The notes: a model not told the origin generated them from the letters alone. A stretch of 64,000 bases of DNA from Molossus alvarezi (GCA_037176705.1 CM073897.1:43997988-44061987), one strand, 5' to 3'. Positions 21,738 through 34,264 are shown, numbered from the stretch's first letter. Numbers and translations: made by a program.

Positions 21738-21914
21738 TCTTTCAGCTTTTTATAATACACAGTCTAGAACGAGACATTTTCCATTTCCTGAATCAGATAA
21801 AAATTAATTTACATGATTAAAAGAACAGATCTAAGGGGAAAAAATAAGCATGCAGTCTCCTGAATTAATCTTTTTTTCCCCCTTTAAATCATGGAGTCAT
21901 AGACTGTCCAAGTC

Positions 21915-22110
21915 AGGCACACGGGGCTCAGATGCCAGCTCTGTCGCTTGCTAGCTCCACAAGTGCCTGCAGGTCACCTCTTGAGCCTCTGTTCCCACAG
22001 CTATAAAATGGGGGCAGTCATGTCTACCTTGGAGGAGGCATTAAATTAGATATTAGATATGAAATGCCAGGGATCCAGTTGGTCCTCAGTAAATGTTCAT
22101 TTCTCCTTCC
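21915..22110 (-). repeat. MIR SINE, minus strand
   Basis: 'cacctcttgagcctctgttc', 'ctataaaatgggggcagtca' and 'cctcagtaaatgttcatt' are the reverse complement of the MIR core. A plus-strand MIR-like piece ('caggtgaggaaagtacaggc') follows at about 22170-22330. Confidence 0.75.
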
Positions 22111-22339
22111 TCCACTGAAGGACCTTGTGTGTGTGAGCCTGTTTTACTCTTCAGTCTGTGACCTCCTGAGGGCAGTCTTGTCCCGAAGACCTGTATATGA
22201 TGAGCACCTGGTGGAACCCACGCCAAGGCCCTCATTAGGCAGGTGAGGAAAGTACAGGCCAGAGAGGCAAAGTGACTGTCTAGGTCACACGGCCTGTGAA
22301 TGACGAGCGTGGCTCAGAGTGTGGCTCGGCTGAGATCCT

Positions 22340-23800
22340 GGTGCTTTTTTATCCCCCCATAGTCTGCTGCTCTGGTTTTATTCATTGTTCAGCATTCTGG
22401 GTCCCGTCCTAGGTTTTGTATGCGTCCATCCACATGGCTCTTCAAAACTCATGAGGGTGTGTAGGCTGTGAGGAAACTTGTGCCAGAACTAATAAACAAA
22501 GCTGACAAACTTCATAAGCTTTACAAAAAGTGTTTACACCCATGCTTACTCCTGGCTTACAATGGTAAACTCTCTGAAACAAGTTCTCACTGAATGGAAG
22601 TATAGGCAGAGACACACTCCCGTGGTCACCAGTCCCTAACTGTGCTTCTGCATCATTCACTGCCGTTCACAGTGCTTCCTGATTCCACCCAATGCTTGGC
22701 CTTGTGCTGGGCCCTGGACCCCCACACACCAGTGAGACCAGTTTGAGAGATGGGAGCAGACATGGACATAGGCAATGGCCACATGATATAATCTGAGCAG
22801 AGACAGAGAGAAATTCAGGAAGCTGGGGGAGCCCAGAGGAGGGGTCCCTAGCTCAACTTGGTAAGAAGGCTACAGGAGGGCTTCGAGGCAGTGACATCTG
22901 AATTTCACTTTTTTTTTCTATGTGAGAAATACTCTCTTGTTCTGATAACATGGCTTTCACCAAATCTGGAAAACATGCAGTTGATTGAGGAGAAATGAAC
23001 TACCCCCAAACACTGTCATTTTTGCTTATCGGGATGTTTGGGTAACCCTGATTTTCCATGGGATCCTGATGTGCCACAATGCTGTATGTACAAACCTCAA
23101 AATAAACAAAGTAAAAAAAATCCTTTTGCAAAATCTTGTGGTGTAAAAATGATAGGGTTTTAACAAAAAATAAATTTGGGGTGGATCACTTAAAGCCTAT
23201 GGGTCTTTATAAGCAGAACTCTGACAGAAACAACACCAGGGCAAATGGCTATCAGCATTTGTACCCAGCCTCATGGTCACTTCCCCAAGCAGCCTTCAAC
23301 CTGAGGTTTTGTACTTCCTTCCAGAAGCATGAACTTTATGGCAATTGCCTCTACCAGAGACTGGATTTATCCAAGTGAAAAATCTGATTTAAGGTTTAGA
23401 TTTCTTCAAAAACTAAAAATTGTCTTCATAAATACTAGAGGAAGTATCGCTGCAGCTTCTTCATCGTCACTCCCCACTTCCCCAGAGAGTCTAACCTAGT
23501 GGAAAGGCTAGTGGTTCTTGAAGCCACTAAATCAGTGACAACTTGCACCAGAGAAAATCACTTCTGCAGGATGTTTAGCGTTATTGTGAGGTCTTTGTAA
23601 AGGACTACAGCTTCCTCTTTATAGTTGTGAGAAAGCTTGTTCCTAATTGCTTCAAAACACAAGCATGCTGGAATATATTGCATATGAATCAATATGACTT
23701 CCTTATAATATGGACACTGTGCCCTCTCCACCACTCATGTGCGAGCTAGTCCTAGGAAAGAAACACATTTCGGCAGCAGGGTGGTTTGAGGCTTCCTAAG
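22340..23800. other. Unassigned intergenic sequence
   Basis: About 1.5 kb without a recognised repeat or gene. Open frames here are short and of low complexity or unrelated to any family I know. Part may be very old repeat. Confidence 0.4.
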
Positions 23801-23813
23801 GGAGGTACATTTA

Positions 23814-23924
23814 TTTTTTATTTATTTTTTTATTTTTTTGGTACATGCCCCTAGCGGGAACCGAACCCGACACTCTCTGGTCTGCAAGCCGAAGCTCCAA
23901 CTGCTGAGCCAAACCCGCCAGGGC
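23814..23924 (-). repeat. Head-only mini-SINE (copy 2 of 3), 14-bp TSD
   Basis: In plus orientation a T/A-rich tail is followed directly by 'ggtacatgcccctagcggga' and the SINE head ending 'gccaaacccgccagggc'. The TSD 'gggaggtacattta' is at 23800-23813 and 23925-23938. No SINE body is present. Confidence 0.92.
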
Positions 23925-23939
23925 GGGAGGTACATTTAA

Positions 23940-24490
23940 AGTGGCTTTTTCTTCAAGAAGTTTTCACAGCACCTGTGGCCTCTCCTTTCTTCCTGCCAAT
24001 GGTCAGAGCCCACTCAGCCTTCACAGTGCATGCAACCCTATACAAGGGACACTCTCACACACTTTTCTTCAATCATCACCACTGTTTTGTGGATTGAGAC
24101 ATGTGGGTGACAGACAGCACTGCTCCCTCTCCGAGGAGGGGAGGGAACTAACCACTGCTGAGGCCTCCCTGGCCACAAGCCTTGTCGTGCCAGACACCTG
24201 CCATATGCCACCTAATTTCCTCCTCACGACAGGGAGGTGAGGCCCAGGAGGGTTTATTTCCCAGTTTAATGTTGTCTTCACTTTTCAGGGGAGGAAGCGC
24301 AGAGATGTTGGAGGTCAATGACACCTGGTCCTATGTGAAGATAACACCTGTGGTCTTCCTCCCACGCCTGCCCTGTCTTGGAGCCAAACTAGCACTGGCA
24401 GGAGAAGGATGGGGTTATCCGGCTGCGGAACCGCCCTTGAAATCCCAAATGCCTTCCAGGCCCAGAGCAGAAGCTCGCAGCTCAGCAGGA
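23940..24490. other. Unassigned intergenic sequence
   Basis: No clear repeat or exon. Weak MIR-like wording near 24200-24300 ('ctcctcacgacagggaggtg'). Confidence 0.35.
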
Positions 24491-24499
24491 CCATGTGAA

Positions 24500-24725
24500 T
24501 AATGATTCCCATTTAGTGAGCATTTATTATAAGCCAGGCACTGTGCCAAGGGCACCGCAGTATTCTCTCTCTAAGCTTCTCCCAAGCGCTGTGAAATAAG
24601 GATTTTTAAATCTAATTTACAAGTGAGAAACCCAAGGCCAAGAGTTCAACAACTTGCCCCAGGGCCTTTCTAAGCAAAGGGCTGGGATCTAAATCCACAT
24701 CCCACTGACTCCTGTGACTCTCAGC
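24500..24725 (+). repeat. MIR SINE
   Basis: 'tagtgagcatttattataag', 'ccaggcactgtgccaag', 'gctgtgaaataaggattttt' and 'gggatctaaatccacatccc' occur in consensus order. Confidence 0.85.
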
Positions 24726-25289
24726 CATGAGGGAATCAATGGAGCCTGACAGGGCTGAGGCAACTTCCTGTTGGTCTCAGGGTCCAGGAGGCAGCAGAGA
24801 CCAAGGGCAGACAACCTATGTGGAACTTAATAAGAGACTAAGATGTGAGGATGCACAGGAGGCTGAGACTTTAGCAGATAAAGGGGGTGATGAGGGTTTC
24901 ATTGGAGAGTGGACAGTATTGTCCACCTGCCTGTGCCCCATCCCTGCCCCCACATGGGAATGGTAAAGGGAAACTTCTTTCTTATTTAAACCAACTGAGG
25001 GGGGCTTCCAGGGAACCATCCAGAGAATGTGGCCTGTGTGCCTTGACACTCACTGGGTAAGGACTGGTCTCTGCCCCACACCTGAAAATGTCTACAGGTG
25101 AGAGGCTTGGCTAGAGCGCCCACTGGTGGCTGAGTCATGAGATGGGGGTGTGCTTAGGAAACAGCCTAAATTCTGGCAGGACAAGAATGCCTGGGAGTTT
25201 CCTATGTGCCAGATATGTCTCCATGGAGAGGATCTGGACTAAGAGGACTACCTAGAAGGGCAGGTGACCCCTCAGAGGGGACAAACAGG

Positions 25290-25870
25290 AGCTGAGCGGA
25301 GAGAAAATAATACTGTTGTAATAACCTAGTTATTAATAAGAGGAAAGGAGGAAAGGGAAGGCCAAATTTTATAGGCATGCCACTTGCGCAGCTTTGCCAG
25401 AAAGCTGCAATTTAGATGCATGCCCATTAAAGTCTGGGTGACATAGGAAAGGTACCTGTCAGTCACACCTGGGAACAGGGTAGGCATGGACACTGCAAGG
25501 GTGGGAAATTTGAGATACTTGAACTCCTAAACAAAGAAGTTCTCTCTCTTGGTTCGAGCTCCTGCACATGGCCCACAGCCATGTGGACCCCACATAGTGG
25601 ACTAACGGACTGCAATTAGTCTAATGCTGTACTGGACTCAACTCCGCCATGGAATGGAACCTTTGGACACTGGTTTTGCTTCTAACTCTGCTGAATCCCC
25701 AGTTGCACATTTTTCAGGACTGGTTTATGGAAAATGGGACTTTGCAAACCGAGGGATATAATTCCATGCAAATAAAAATCTCTCATCCTCCCATGCGAGT
25801 CTTAGAAAATTCTTTTTCTCAAGATATCATAAGGACCTGATCCCGAGCACCCAGTGGGGAAAGGGATTTC
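25290..25870 (+). other. Possible degraded LTR-like element
   Basis: A moderately CpG-poor block with an 'aataaaaatctctc' polyadenylation-like end near 25769 and 'ggttcgagctcctgcacatg' upstream recalls an old class I LTR. I see no matching ends, primer site or internal region, so this is a guess. Confidence 0.2.
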
Positions 25871-26735
25871 CCACTTCTATCAGTGGGCACCCCACTTTCT
25901 CTAGTAGCAAAAAGACACATCTTGCACACAGCTGTCTTGAAGAAGGCCCCAATGCCAAGTTTCATCTGCACCAGTCTTAGATCTTATCTGCCAGTCTTAT
26001 CTCTCCTCCTGTCCACTTGAACCTGACAGGATAATAGTGGGGGAGGGGAGAACAACATCAGCTAGAGAACAGGGATAGAGATGCCCAGCCCACCAAGGGG
26101 ACCCACTTAGAGACCACAGAGCTAGAAGCCACACCCTTCTGAACACTGAACCCAGCCACTCCCTTCTAAGGACAAGAGAGAAGTCATTAAAAAAAAAAAA
26201 TTTTTTTTGTAGTGGTGTAACACTCCACACCTGGAATAAATCACTTTTTTTTTTTCATTAGTAAGGTTCAGGCCAATATGCCTTTAAATCTTGTCATTCC
26301 TTTGCTGTGGAATGGGAACACGAGGGGCCTGTTGCTTTAAATTAACATCTGGTTAGGCCACTGCATTCCATTCCTTACCTTCTGTGAGCACAGATATTCC
26401 TGAAGGAAAAGTTGGCTTTGGATGGGAACAGGCAGAGCATAGACGGAAGGAGGCTGTGGCACGGTGGAATCCAGCGCTGCGCGTCAGGTCTGTGCTCTGA
26501 CCAGGAACTTGCCTGAGCTCCTTGGAGATGGCTGAGGGGTGCTGTGTGTATCCCCTCAGGCAGGGCTCACAGATCGCTGTCTCTGCGAGGTTCCCAGGGG
26601 GGCTGTGCCAAGCTAACTGAGCCCAAGGGAGACCCCCAAAGAAACATCACTTACTTTGGAATGAGTGGGAGACATATTGCTCTTACAAAAAGATAGGTAT
26701 CATTGTCACTTTTTTATATATACATTCATTTATTA

Positions 26736-26839
26736 TTATTATTATATATTTTTTGGTATGTGGCCCTAGCAGGAACCGAACCCGGACTCTCTGGTCCTCA
26801 GGCCGATGCTCCAATCACTGAGCCAAACTAGCCAGGGCT
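26736..26839 (-). repeat. Head-only mini-SINE (copy 3 of 3)
   Basis: In plus orientation an A/T tail leads into 'ggtatgtggccctagcagga' and the head ending 'gccaaactagccagggct'. The flanking TSD of about 25 bp includes 'catttatta' (26711-26735 against 26841-26866, a few mismatches). No SINE body is present. Confidence 0.88.
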
Positions 26840-27059
26840 GTTTTTCATATATGCATTCATTTATTAGCAAACATTGATTGGCCTCCACTGTAAGCCAGGC
26901 ACTGTGCTCCATGTGTGTATACTTTGCCAATTAAATTAGGGCCTGTCAGGAAAACAAGAAACATCATCTCACGAAATGTCCATGCCAATTTCCAGATATA
27001 TCCCGATTGCAAAAACAATACGAGGAAAAGAACGCGTGCCTTAGAAGTGCGGCGCTATG

Positions 27060-27315
27060 GCCCTGGCCAGTTTGGCTCAGCGGTTAGAGCGTTGGCCTGC
27101 GGTCCGGAGAGACCCAGGTTCGGTTCCTGCTAGGGGCACGTACTTCGGTTGCAGTTTGTCCCCGGCCCTGGTTGGTCGTGCAGGTGGCAGCCACTCGATG
27201 TGTCCCTTCACGTCGAGGTTTCTCTCTCTCTCTCCCTTCCTCTCTCTCCCTCCCACTCTATCTGTACAAAAAATGGAAAAATATCCTGGGGTGAGGATAA
27301 AAAAAAAAAAGAAGA
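27060..27315 (+). repeat. Ves SINE (type A), plus strand, 14-bp TSD
   Basis: It runs from 'ccctggccagtttggctcag' to 'tcctggggtgaggat' plus A/GAA tail. The TSD 'agaagtgcggcgct' is at 27043-27056 and 27316-27329. Confidence 0.95.
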
Positions 27316-27329
27316 AGAAGTGCGGCGCT

Positions 27330-27720
27330 GTGGCACTCTCTTGGAAAAGATTTGCTGCAGTGCCATCCTGGCTCTTGCCAGGCCTCTCTCCAGAGCCGGA
27401 CTCTGCACCTGGTTTCCCCACCCTGGCTGGGACCCAGCTGCAAAGCTGCCTGGAACCCTGGGACTCAAATGCTCAGGCCCCTGCCAAGGCCCTACCAGGC
27501 ATCTGGGCGAGCCCTGGATGGCAGAACAGGGCAGAGTTCGGTCTCCAGATGGCTCCCGCCAACAGCTCGGTTTCTGGAAGCAGTCTGGGAGTGCTTGCCC
27601 TCTGACACATCAGGCTTTGCTGGGACAAAGAGATTCAAGATGAATGATAATGAGGTACAGTGAATTCCTGTTCAATTTTTTTCATTACGTACATCATATG
27701 TTCCTTGTTGAAAAGTTGAA
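27330..27720. other. Unassigned intergenic sequence
   Basis: No family recognised. Overlapping open frames across 27330-27660 include SINE sequence and have no resemblance to known exons that I can see. Confidence 0.35.
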
Positions 27721-27836
27721 AAATATAGAGAAAGTGAAAGAAAAATAGCTATTAACCTCACTACCCATCGATAAACACTTTTATCATTTTGGTGTGTAGT
27801 GTGAAAACTGATCCACCGTCCCCCTGCCTGCCTGCT

Positions 27837-27930
27837 ACTGACACACACACATACGCACACCACATGCATATATATCACACACACATGCACACACCACACG
27901 CACATGCAAACACACATGAACAAATACACA
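27837..27930. repeat. Imperfect (CA)n microsatellite
   Basis: ACAC-rich text with CATG and TATA interruptions, next to AT-rich sequence (27720-27800) that looks like an old repeat. Confidence 0.85.
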
Positions 27931-27999
27931 CCATAAGGAAAACAAAATAATTTAATAAAATCCTTACTAGAATGGTCAATCTGAGTTCTTCCTTTATTT

Positions 28000-28950
28000 G
28001 AGGGGGAGAACTAAGGGGTAGAAGTTTCTAAGCCTCAATGGGTCTAAAAAACACGGATGCAAAATAACAGATTTCTGGCCTCACACCCAGGGATCTTGAC
28101 TCAGCCGGTCAGGGGGCAGGGTGGATCAGAGAGAGAGCCCTCCCTCCCATGCTGGGGACGGGGTTTCCGTGGGACTGGAGTAGAGGCGGGTGGGGAGGCT
28201 TGTGACAAGGAGGCTCCTGGAGTTACACAGGTGTGATCATCAGAGCAAGGGAGGGGAGATTAGAAACGGGCTGTGCTCCGAGGGAACCTCTGTCTTTATG
28301 AAAGATCCCAAAGGTTTCTCTTCCTATGCTGGGAAATGTCAAGAGAATGAGAGCTTTAACCTGCTCTTCAGATATTGTAGCACCTTTTAGGATTGTCCCA
28401 ATCCCTCTGCGCGGAAATATGTGTCCCCTGTCTGCCTGCGTGTAATTTTAGGGGGACCAAAAAGACAGAACAGTGAGGGGGAAGGAGCCCTATTCCTTCC
28501 CATCTCCTCCAGGGCTTTGTGCAGAAGGGTGATCACCTTCCCACTGGAGGGAGGGCAAAAGCCCTAAATCCCTAGGCAGAGACCTATAGCCCTGTGGACA
28601 GTGGCCCCAAACAGCCAGGAGTGCTCCGGGTGGATGTCTCAAGAGAGGCAAGAAGACTGAGCTCCTCTCACCCTTGCCTGTTAGAAAGGGTTGCACTTTT
28701 GTAAGGAGAAAGACACCACAGGTGCTAGGTGAGCCTGTAGCGCACTTGGTGCCTTTGTGCAAATTAGAAAAGGGCACCCCTCTTCCACACTTTACTTCTG
28801 TCTGTCACAAACCGCCATGCTATAGTGAGAAACCAAGCACTTGACTATCATCCACTGGAAAACTGTCACAACAAACATACACTTCTCAGCGGTGAAGGGC
28901 GCATCCTTAGAAGGAGCACTGACATACCGCATGACTGCGTGTGACAGCTT
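28000..28950. other. Unassigned intergenic sequence
   Basis: About 950 bp with no supported gene, RNA or repeat call. Confidence 0.4.
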
Positions 28951-28959
28951 CGCTCCCAG

Positions 28960-29105
28960 GTGTCTGTCCACTTCACAGATGAGCAAGCTGAGCTGAGAGG
29001 GTAAGCAGCTTGACCAGGGCCACACAGCTGGGTAGAGGTGGATTCAGACTTAGGCAGCCTGACTCCGGAGCTCCAGCTCTGCACCATTAGGCCACTCTGC
29101 TTTTA
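28960..29105 (+). repeat. MIR SINE
   Basis: 'tccacttcacagatgagcaa', 'agggccacacagctgggtag' and 'ttaggcagcctgactccgga' follow the MIR 3' half. Confidence 0.8.
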
Positions 29106-29139
29106 CTGGAAATGCTTGGTACTCCCTCATCAGCCTCAC

Positions 29140-29440
29140 ACACCCTAGACTACTATCCCTACAATGTCGCATTTTAAATTTCAAATGTCATCTCCACTTA
29201 TGATGCCTTCTTTGGCCTTAGCAAGTCCAGCTGGCCATTCCTGGACCATATCTATTGAAGCCTTACCTTTCTGAATAAATTTGGTAAACTTACAGTGTAT
29301 CTCTACTCTCAGACTGTGAGCAAATTCTTCAAGGACTACAGGGGAAATTGAGGAGTGCCAGATCTGCACCCCCAGAGCCTGGCACCGAGCCAGACACAGA
29401 GAAGCAGTTCCGTGATGATGGATGAAACAAACTGAAATGA
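29140..29440 (+). repeat. L2 LINE 3' end
   Basis: 'tttcaaatgtcatctccact', 'actgtgagcaaattcttcaa', 'cccagagcctggcaccgagc' and a final 'gatgatggatgaaac' follow the L2 3' end. Confidence 0.7.
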
Positions 29441-29449
29441 ATTCGCACA

Positions 29450-30240
29450 TGAGAGGATTGGACCCAGTGTTCTCCCAGGACCCCTCCAGCTCTGACCTTC
29501 ATGAGTGCATGACTCTGCGTTTGGTTCTCAACCTCTGCCAGGGCCATGGGGCAGAAACTCCAGCAGGCAGAACGGAGGGAGGCAGAACAAAGAGTGATTG
29601 CCAGCAAATGGCCACCACGTCTGTTCAGAAGATGTCAAAGTGATTAGATGGGACTTGGTCTAGATCTCGTGGTGCTTTTTGGAAGACTCATGTGAGCCCA
29701 AGAAATACCACAGAATGCCCGAAGGCTCCCCAGACAGAGTGGCTAGAGAAGCTGTCAAGGTCATGGCCAACTTTGAAACCCTCCAGATGCTCCTACACTA
29801 ATAAGTTTTCAGGAAAAGAAGAAAAAACAATGAGCTGCCATTCTGGAGTCAGAGAACATTAATAATCTCTCACTCGAAAAAGTACGGGGCTTTCTGCCAA
29901 CGTAGGTCAAGTGTACAAGGATATCCTGTGTGTGCAGAACTTCTGGAGGGAAAAGTGAGAAAACATTAATGAGCTCAGAAGGATGACAAGACACAGCTAG
30001 TGAGGCTCCTGCTTCCATCCCCTTCTCTTCACTTTGTGGATTATAACTGGGCTGCCCCATGGACTGGGCCTTGCCGCAGGGAAGAGCAAAACTCAGCTGA
30101 ATCTCAAGGGGCCAGTGGTGTCTCTTGCCCACTGGATCTTACTAGGACTGAGCTCTGCTAATCTGGGGCAGCTGATATACAGTGACTAGCATTAGTGTTG
30201 GAATTAATTTCTTTATAATTTTATTCAATTCCCTTGTCAT
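29450..30240. other. Unassigned intergenic sequence
   Basis: No repeat or exon that I can support. Confidence 0.4.
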
Positions 30241-30258
30241 TTCAAAAAAGAATTCCCA

Positions 30259-30484
30259 CCCGGCTGGCTGGTGTGGCTCGGTGGTTGAGCGCTAACCGAT
30301 GCACCAAGAGGTCGCAGGTTCAATTCCTGATCAGGGCACATGCCCAGGTTGTGGGCCCAGTCCCCAGTGGAGGGCATGCAGGAGGCAGCCAATTGATGTT
30401 CTTTCTCATCGATGTTTCTATCTCTCTCTCCCTCTCCCTTCCTCTCTCTCTAAAGTCAATAAATAAAAGAAAAGAAAAGAAAAG
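30259..30484 (+). repeat. Ves-related SINE (type B), 13-bp TSD
   Basis: It runs from 'ggctggtgtggctcggtggt' through 'gatgcaccaagaggtcgcag' to 'ctctaaagtcaataaat' and a GAAAA tail. The TSD 'aaaagaattccca' is at 30246-30258 and 30485-30497. Confidence 0.94.
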
Positions 30485-30959
30485 AAAAGAATTCCCAATG
30501 TGCCCAAAGATTCATAAAGTTGATCTTGCCCCTTCTTTAATTCATTCAGTGCATTTTTATTGCACATCTGTTGTGTCTCCTGGACCAGCTCACCGGGACC
30601 TTGCCTTTGTCCTTTTCCTCTTCCACACTCTTGGCTGAGGCAGGTGGACCTCAAGCCACTTGGAGTGAATTCCCAAGGCCCTTCTAGGCCAGAGATCTTG
30701 ATGCAGTTTATGGTGGCCTTTGTCGCACCTGGACCAGGACCCAAGAATCAAGAGGGATTGTGTCATTCAGAAGCCGGAGCAGCAGACACTCGGCTGCTGC
30801 CTGGGCTCCATGGAGCTGCTTCCCCACATGACTGGGCATCCAGGGTGGAGGCACACATGGGGACAGAAGTATCTTCTGACCCTTTGGCGCTTTTCTAAGA
30901 GACTATCAGTCCAGACTCCATACTTCTTCATAGCCAAGGACATAGATAAGTAACATTTG

Positions 30960-31280
30960 TTTTTTCTTGTGAAAGGATGGGGAAAATACACAAAGTTAGT
31001 AAAAATTCATCATCAAGAGATAACCATGTTTAACACTTTGATGTTTATCATTTCGGTTTTTAAAAATTCATATACAGACACACACACATCTATTTTATTT
31101 ATAAAAATAGAATTCTTCTGCAATACATTTTTTTGACTCCCTTTCAAAGTATACATTTTTATGACTATTTCCCCCCTGATATTTCATAATATTGCCTAAT
31201 ATGATGTAACATTTTATTTAACTTACCTCTCTATTGACATCTAAGTTATTTATGATGTTTTCCCTATTAAGCAAAAAGTG
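30960..31280. repeat. Probable ancient interspersed repeat
   Basis: AT-rich text with 'aaccatgtttaacactttga' and 'attcttctgcaatacatttt' resembles a widespread old mammalian repeat, family not resolved. A similar phrase occurs near 27770. Confidence 0.4.
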
Positions 31281-31339
31281 AATTTTCAGAAGAGATGACG
31301 GCCATTCCCGGCTAACTCACTGTGTAGCCCCTCTCCCTG

Positions 31340-31620
31340 CTTTTTCCTTCTGCATTTCCACCACCAAGTTGACTTCAGAACTCGAAAGTCAACCCTGACC
31401 CCTCCCTGTCTCTCATTTCCACATCCAATCAGTCACCAGTGACTAAGGGGTCTCTTCCTCTCTGGACCTTCTGCCCTAGCTCAGACCTCACTGTCTCTCT
31501 GGACCATCACAAAGGCTGGGCCTTCTAGAGACCCCCTTCAATTCCTCCTTCTCTCCATTCTGAATTATCTTAAAACCAGGATAATCCTCAATTTACTTGC
31601 CTATCATCCTTGAGGGCAGA
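31340..31620 (+). repeat. L2-like LINE fragment
   Basis: 'tgacccctccctgtctctca' and 'tccacatccaatcagtcacc' are in the style of L2 3' regions. Confidence 0.45.
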
Positions 31621-32329
31621 GAAAGAAGCCTAAAGCTCCTAGTCTTGGCAGAGGAGGATCGCTGTACCTGTGTTTCAGGGAGGCAGGTCTCCGAGGGGTA
31701 GGGGAGAAATTAGTGACTGGGCACCAGGAGGAGAAAGGACTTCTGAATCACCTGGGCGCCTGCTGGGAGTCCTGGGGGTCAGGACTGGCTGGACCGGCTG
31801 TGCTGCTGGGAGCTCAGGCCCTTCTTCTGCCCACGCCCTCTTTCACAGGTCCTCACCCTGGAGGGGGCCCACCCCCTCCCAGGAGAAGCTCATAAAAGGA
31901 TACTGAAAGCTTGATTCTGGGAAGATGAGGCCCTCAGGGCAAGAAAGGATGTGCATGCTTGAGGCATTCAGATCCTACTTGTTAGCTCTGTAATCCTGTC
32001 ACTTTGGCTCAGGACCCTTCTTTAGTCCTGAGATGTAACACTGCCTCTTGGGTGCAGGGGGAAATGACTTTATGTTGTTCTTCTAATCAGGGTCAGCTCA
32101 GATCTTAGAAACACCTGAAAGGCCTTTTCTTTCAGCCTCTCTGTTCTCGGCTTCATGTTCTCCAGAGGATTCCAAACAAAGCCAGCTCCTTCCCAGGCCC
32201 TGACTTCACAGGAAGTCTTCTGTTTTTTTTTGCAAGGATCTTTAGAAAGTTCTTCTTGGACCACAAGGGGGAGGCACTTTCTCACATCCATGCCTTGGCT
32301 TTGTAAGTAGGTCCTTTTCCCATCTTGTC

Positions 32330-32615
32330 CACCAGTGCACTCTCATTCCTCCTTCAAATCCCAGCCCATGGCTACTTCCCTCTTCCTTGTTTCACGAAGA
32401 CTAAGTAGATTCCATTTCTCTGGATTCTCCCACAATGCCTTTATCATTTGCAATTGTTGGTTTACTTGTCTGCATGCTGAACTCCTCTCCACCCACCTCC
32501 TGCCACCATGGACGCTCCTGAGGGTAGTACCCTGGCTAATTCATGTCTCTATCCCTAGTGCCTGGCCTGGGTTTGGTCAAGAGAGGAGGAATGGATGGAT
32601 GAATGAATACTAAGG
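32330..32615 (+). repeat. L2 LINE 3' end
   Basis: 'cctccttcaaatcccagccc', 'gagggtagtaccctggctaa' and a terminal 'gaatggatggatgaatgaat' mark an L2 end. Confidence 0.75.
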
Positions 32616-32687
32616 GAAGAAAGAAGGGTCTCAGATCACTTTAAATCTCCTGTACCATCTCTGTTACCCAAAGTCTCTGATTTTTCT

Positions 32688-32920
32688 TTTCTTTTTTTTT
32701 TTTTTTTTTTTGTTCAGGTAGAGTGGGAGGGAGAGAGTGGAACAGAGAGAGAGAGAGAAACATCGACGTGAAAGGAACACATCGAGTGGCTGCCACCCGC
32801 ACAACCGACCAGGGCCAGGGACAAACTGCAACCGAGGTACGCGCCCTTAGCGGGAACCAAACCCAGGTCTCTCAGGACCGCAGGCCGACGCTCTAACCGC
32901 TGAGCCAAACTGGCCAGGGC
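32688..32920 (-). repeat. Ves SINE (type A), minus strand, 18-bp TSD
   Basis: A long T tract replaces the usual 'cctcacc' end, followed by 'gttcaggtagagtgggaggg' and the head ending 'gccaaactggccagggc'. The perfect TSD 'aaagtctctgatttttct' is at 32670-32687 and 32921-32938. Confidence 0.95.
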
Positions 32921-33419
32921 AAAGTCTCTGATTTTTCTAAGCCTTTTCTTATCTCTGATCATACTGGATTTTCATAGTAGCTCTGACATGCTTTAGGGGA
33001 GGGACCTGCACTGTGGTAGGCAATTGAGGAAGCTGAGGTCCTAAGGGGAGAAGTGACTTGCTCAGGATCACCTCAGAACCCCTTGTGGAGACCAGGAACT
33101 GTTTCCTTCCTTGTTCACATTCTCTCCTCTCCTCCTCCCACCTGACCCATCTCTCTCAGGGTGGCAAGAGCAGAGCTTGGATTCCTGGTGGGAATTGAGG
33201 GATTTTGGAGTCCTAGAAGTAGTTCTGGGCAGAGAGGTATGTGGGTGGAGTGCATGCAGACTGCCCTGTGGGGGAAGGGGTGTGTGATTATGGCTCCCAG
33301 AGGACCCCAGCGCAGGTCTACAACTGAGATCTCTTCATGTTTCCTTTCCACTCCGTACTCCTGAAAGGGGGATCCCAGGTGGCTCCCCAGTGTCCAGGTA
33401 GCTCCAGCAATACCAGCAG

Positions 33420-33535
33420 AGTCAACAGAGCGCTACATCATGACAGACACTCAGTAATCATCTATTGAAACTACTGTGTGACCTTAGCTATGTTACTCAA
33501 CTTCTCTGGGTTTCAGGGTCTGAAACTAACAAATT
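33420..33535 (-). repeat. MIR-like fragment, minus strand
   Basis: 'gtgtgaccttagctatgtta' and 'cttctctgggtttcagggtc' resemble the reverse complement of the MIR core. Confidence 0.5.
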
Positions 33536-33599
33536 AGAAACTTGGGGTTCTATCCTTAGGAACCAGGCACAGGGACAAGATTGTTTTCTCTCAAATTCA

Positions 33600-34264
33600 A
33601 CAGATCTATTGAAGTATATCTTCTTCATTGAAATATCTGTTCTTGGCTTTTTTTTTTTTCCCCCATTTGGGATATTTGTTATTTTTACTGTTGAGATTTG
33701 AGAGTTCTTTATATATTCTAGATTTTTCCAGTTTTATGTATACTCGTGTGTGTAGTTTTATGCATTACTATCACTGCTATAGATTCATGTAACCACTACC
33801 ACAATAAAAATACATAATGGTTTCATTACCACAAGGCTCCCTCTTGCTACCCCTTTATAACCACGCCCACTTCCCTTTCCCTGCTCCTAACCCCTGGCAA
33901 TCACTAATCTGTTCTTCATCTCTATAATTTTGTTATTTCAAGATTATTTGTAAATAGAATAATACAGCATGTAGCCTTTTGGGATTGCCTTTATAATTCA
34001 GAATAATTCCCTTGAAATCCATCCAAATTAGTGCACATATCAATAATTTGTTCCTTTTTGTTGCTATGTAGTATTCCATGGTATGGACATACCACTGTTT
34101 AAGCATTGTTGAAGAACATTTACATTTTTCCACTTTTGACTTTTAAAAATTACTATTATGAATACTGTGTATAGGTTTTGGGTGAACATAAGTTTTTATT
34201 TCTCTGGGATAAATGCCCAAGAGTGAGATTGCTGGGTCATATGGTAAGTGTATTATTTAGTTTT
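33600..34264 (-). mobile_element. Old LINE-1 ORF2/3' fragment, minus strand (left part)
   Basis: The minus strand at 33933-34133 encodes an ORF2 C-terminal segment ('VHTMEYYIATKRNKLL'). 33668-33723 repeats, with one mismatch in 56 bp, the text at 34828-34883, so two overlapping ORF2 stretches are present in the same orientation. Confidence 0.75.

Noticed and set aside
25290..25870. Possible second ERV LTR
   Set aside because: There are no TG/CA ends, primer site or matching internal sequence, and no similarity by eye to the LTR at 63312. Kept only as a low-confidence feature.
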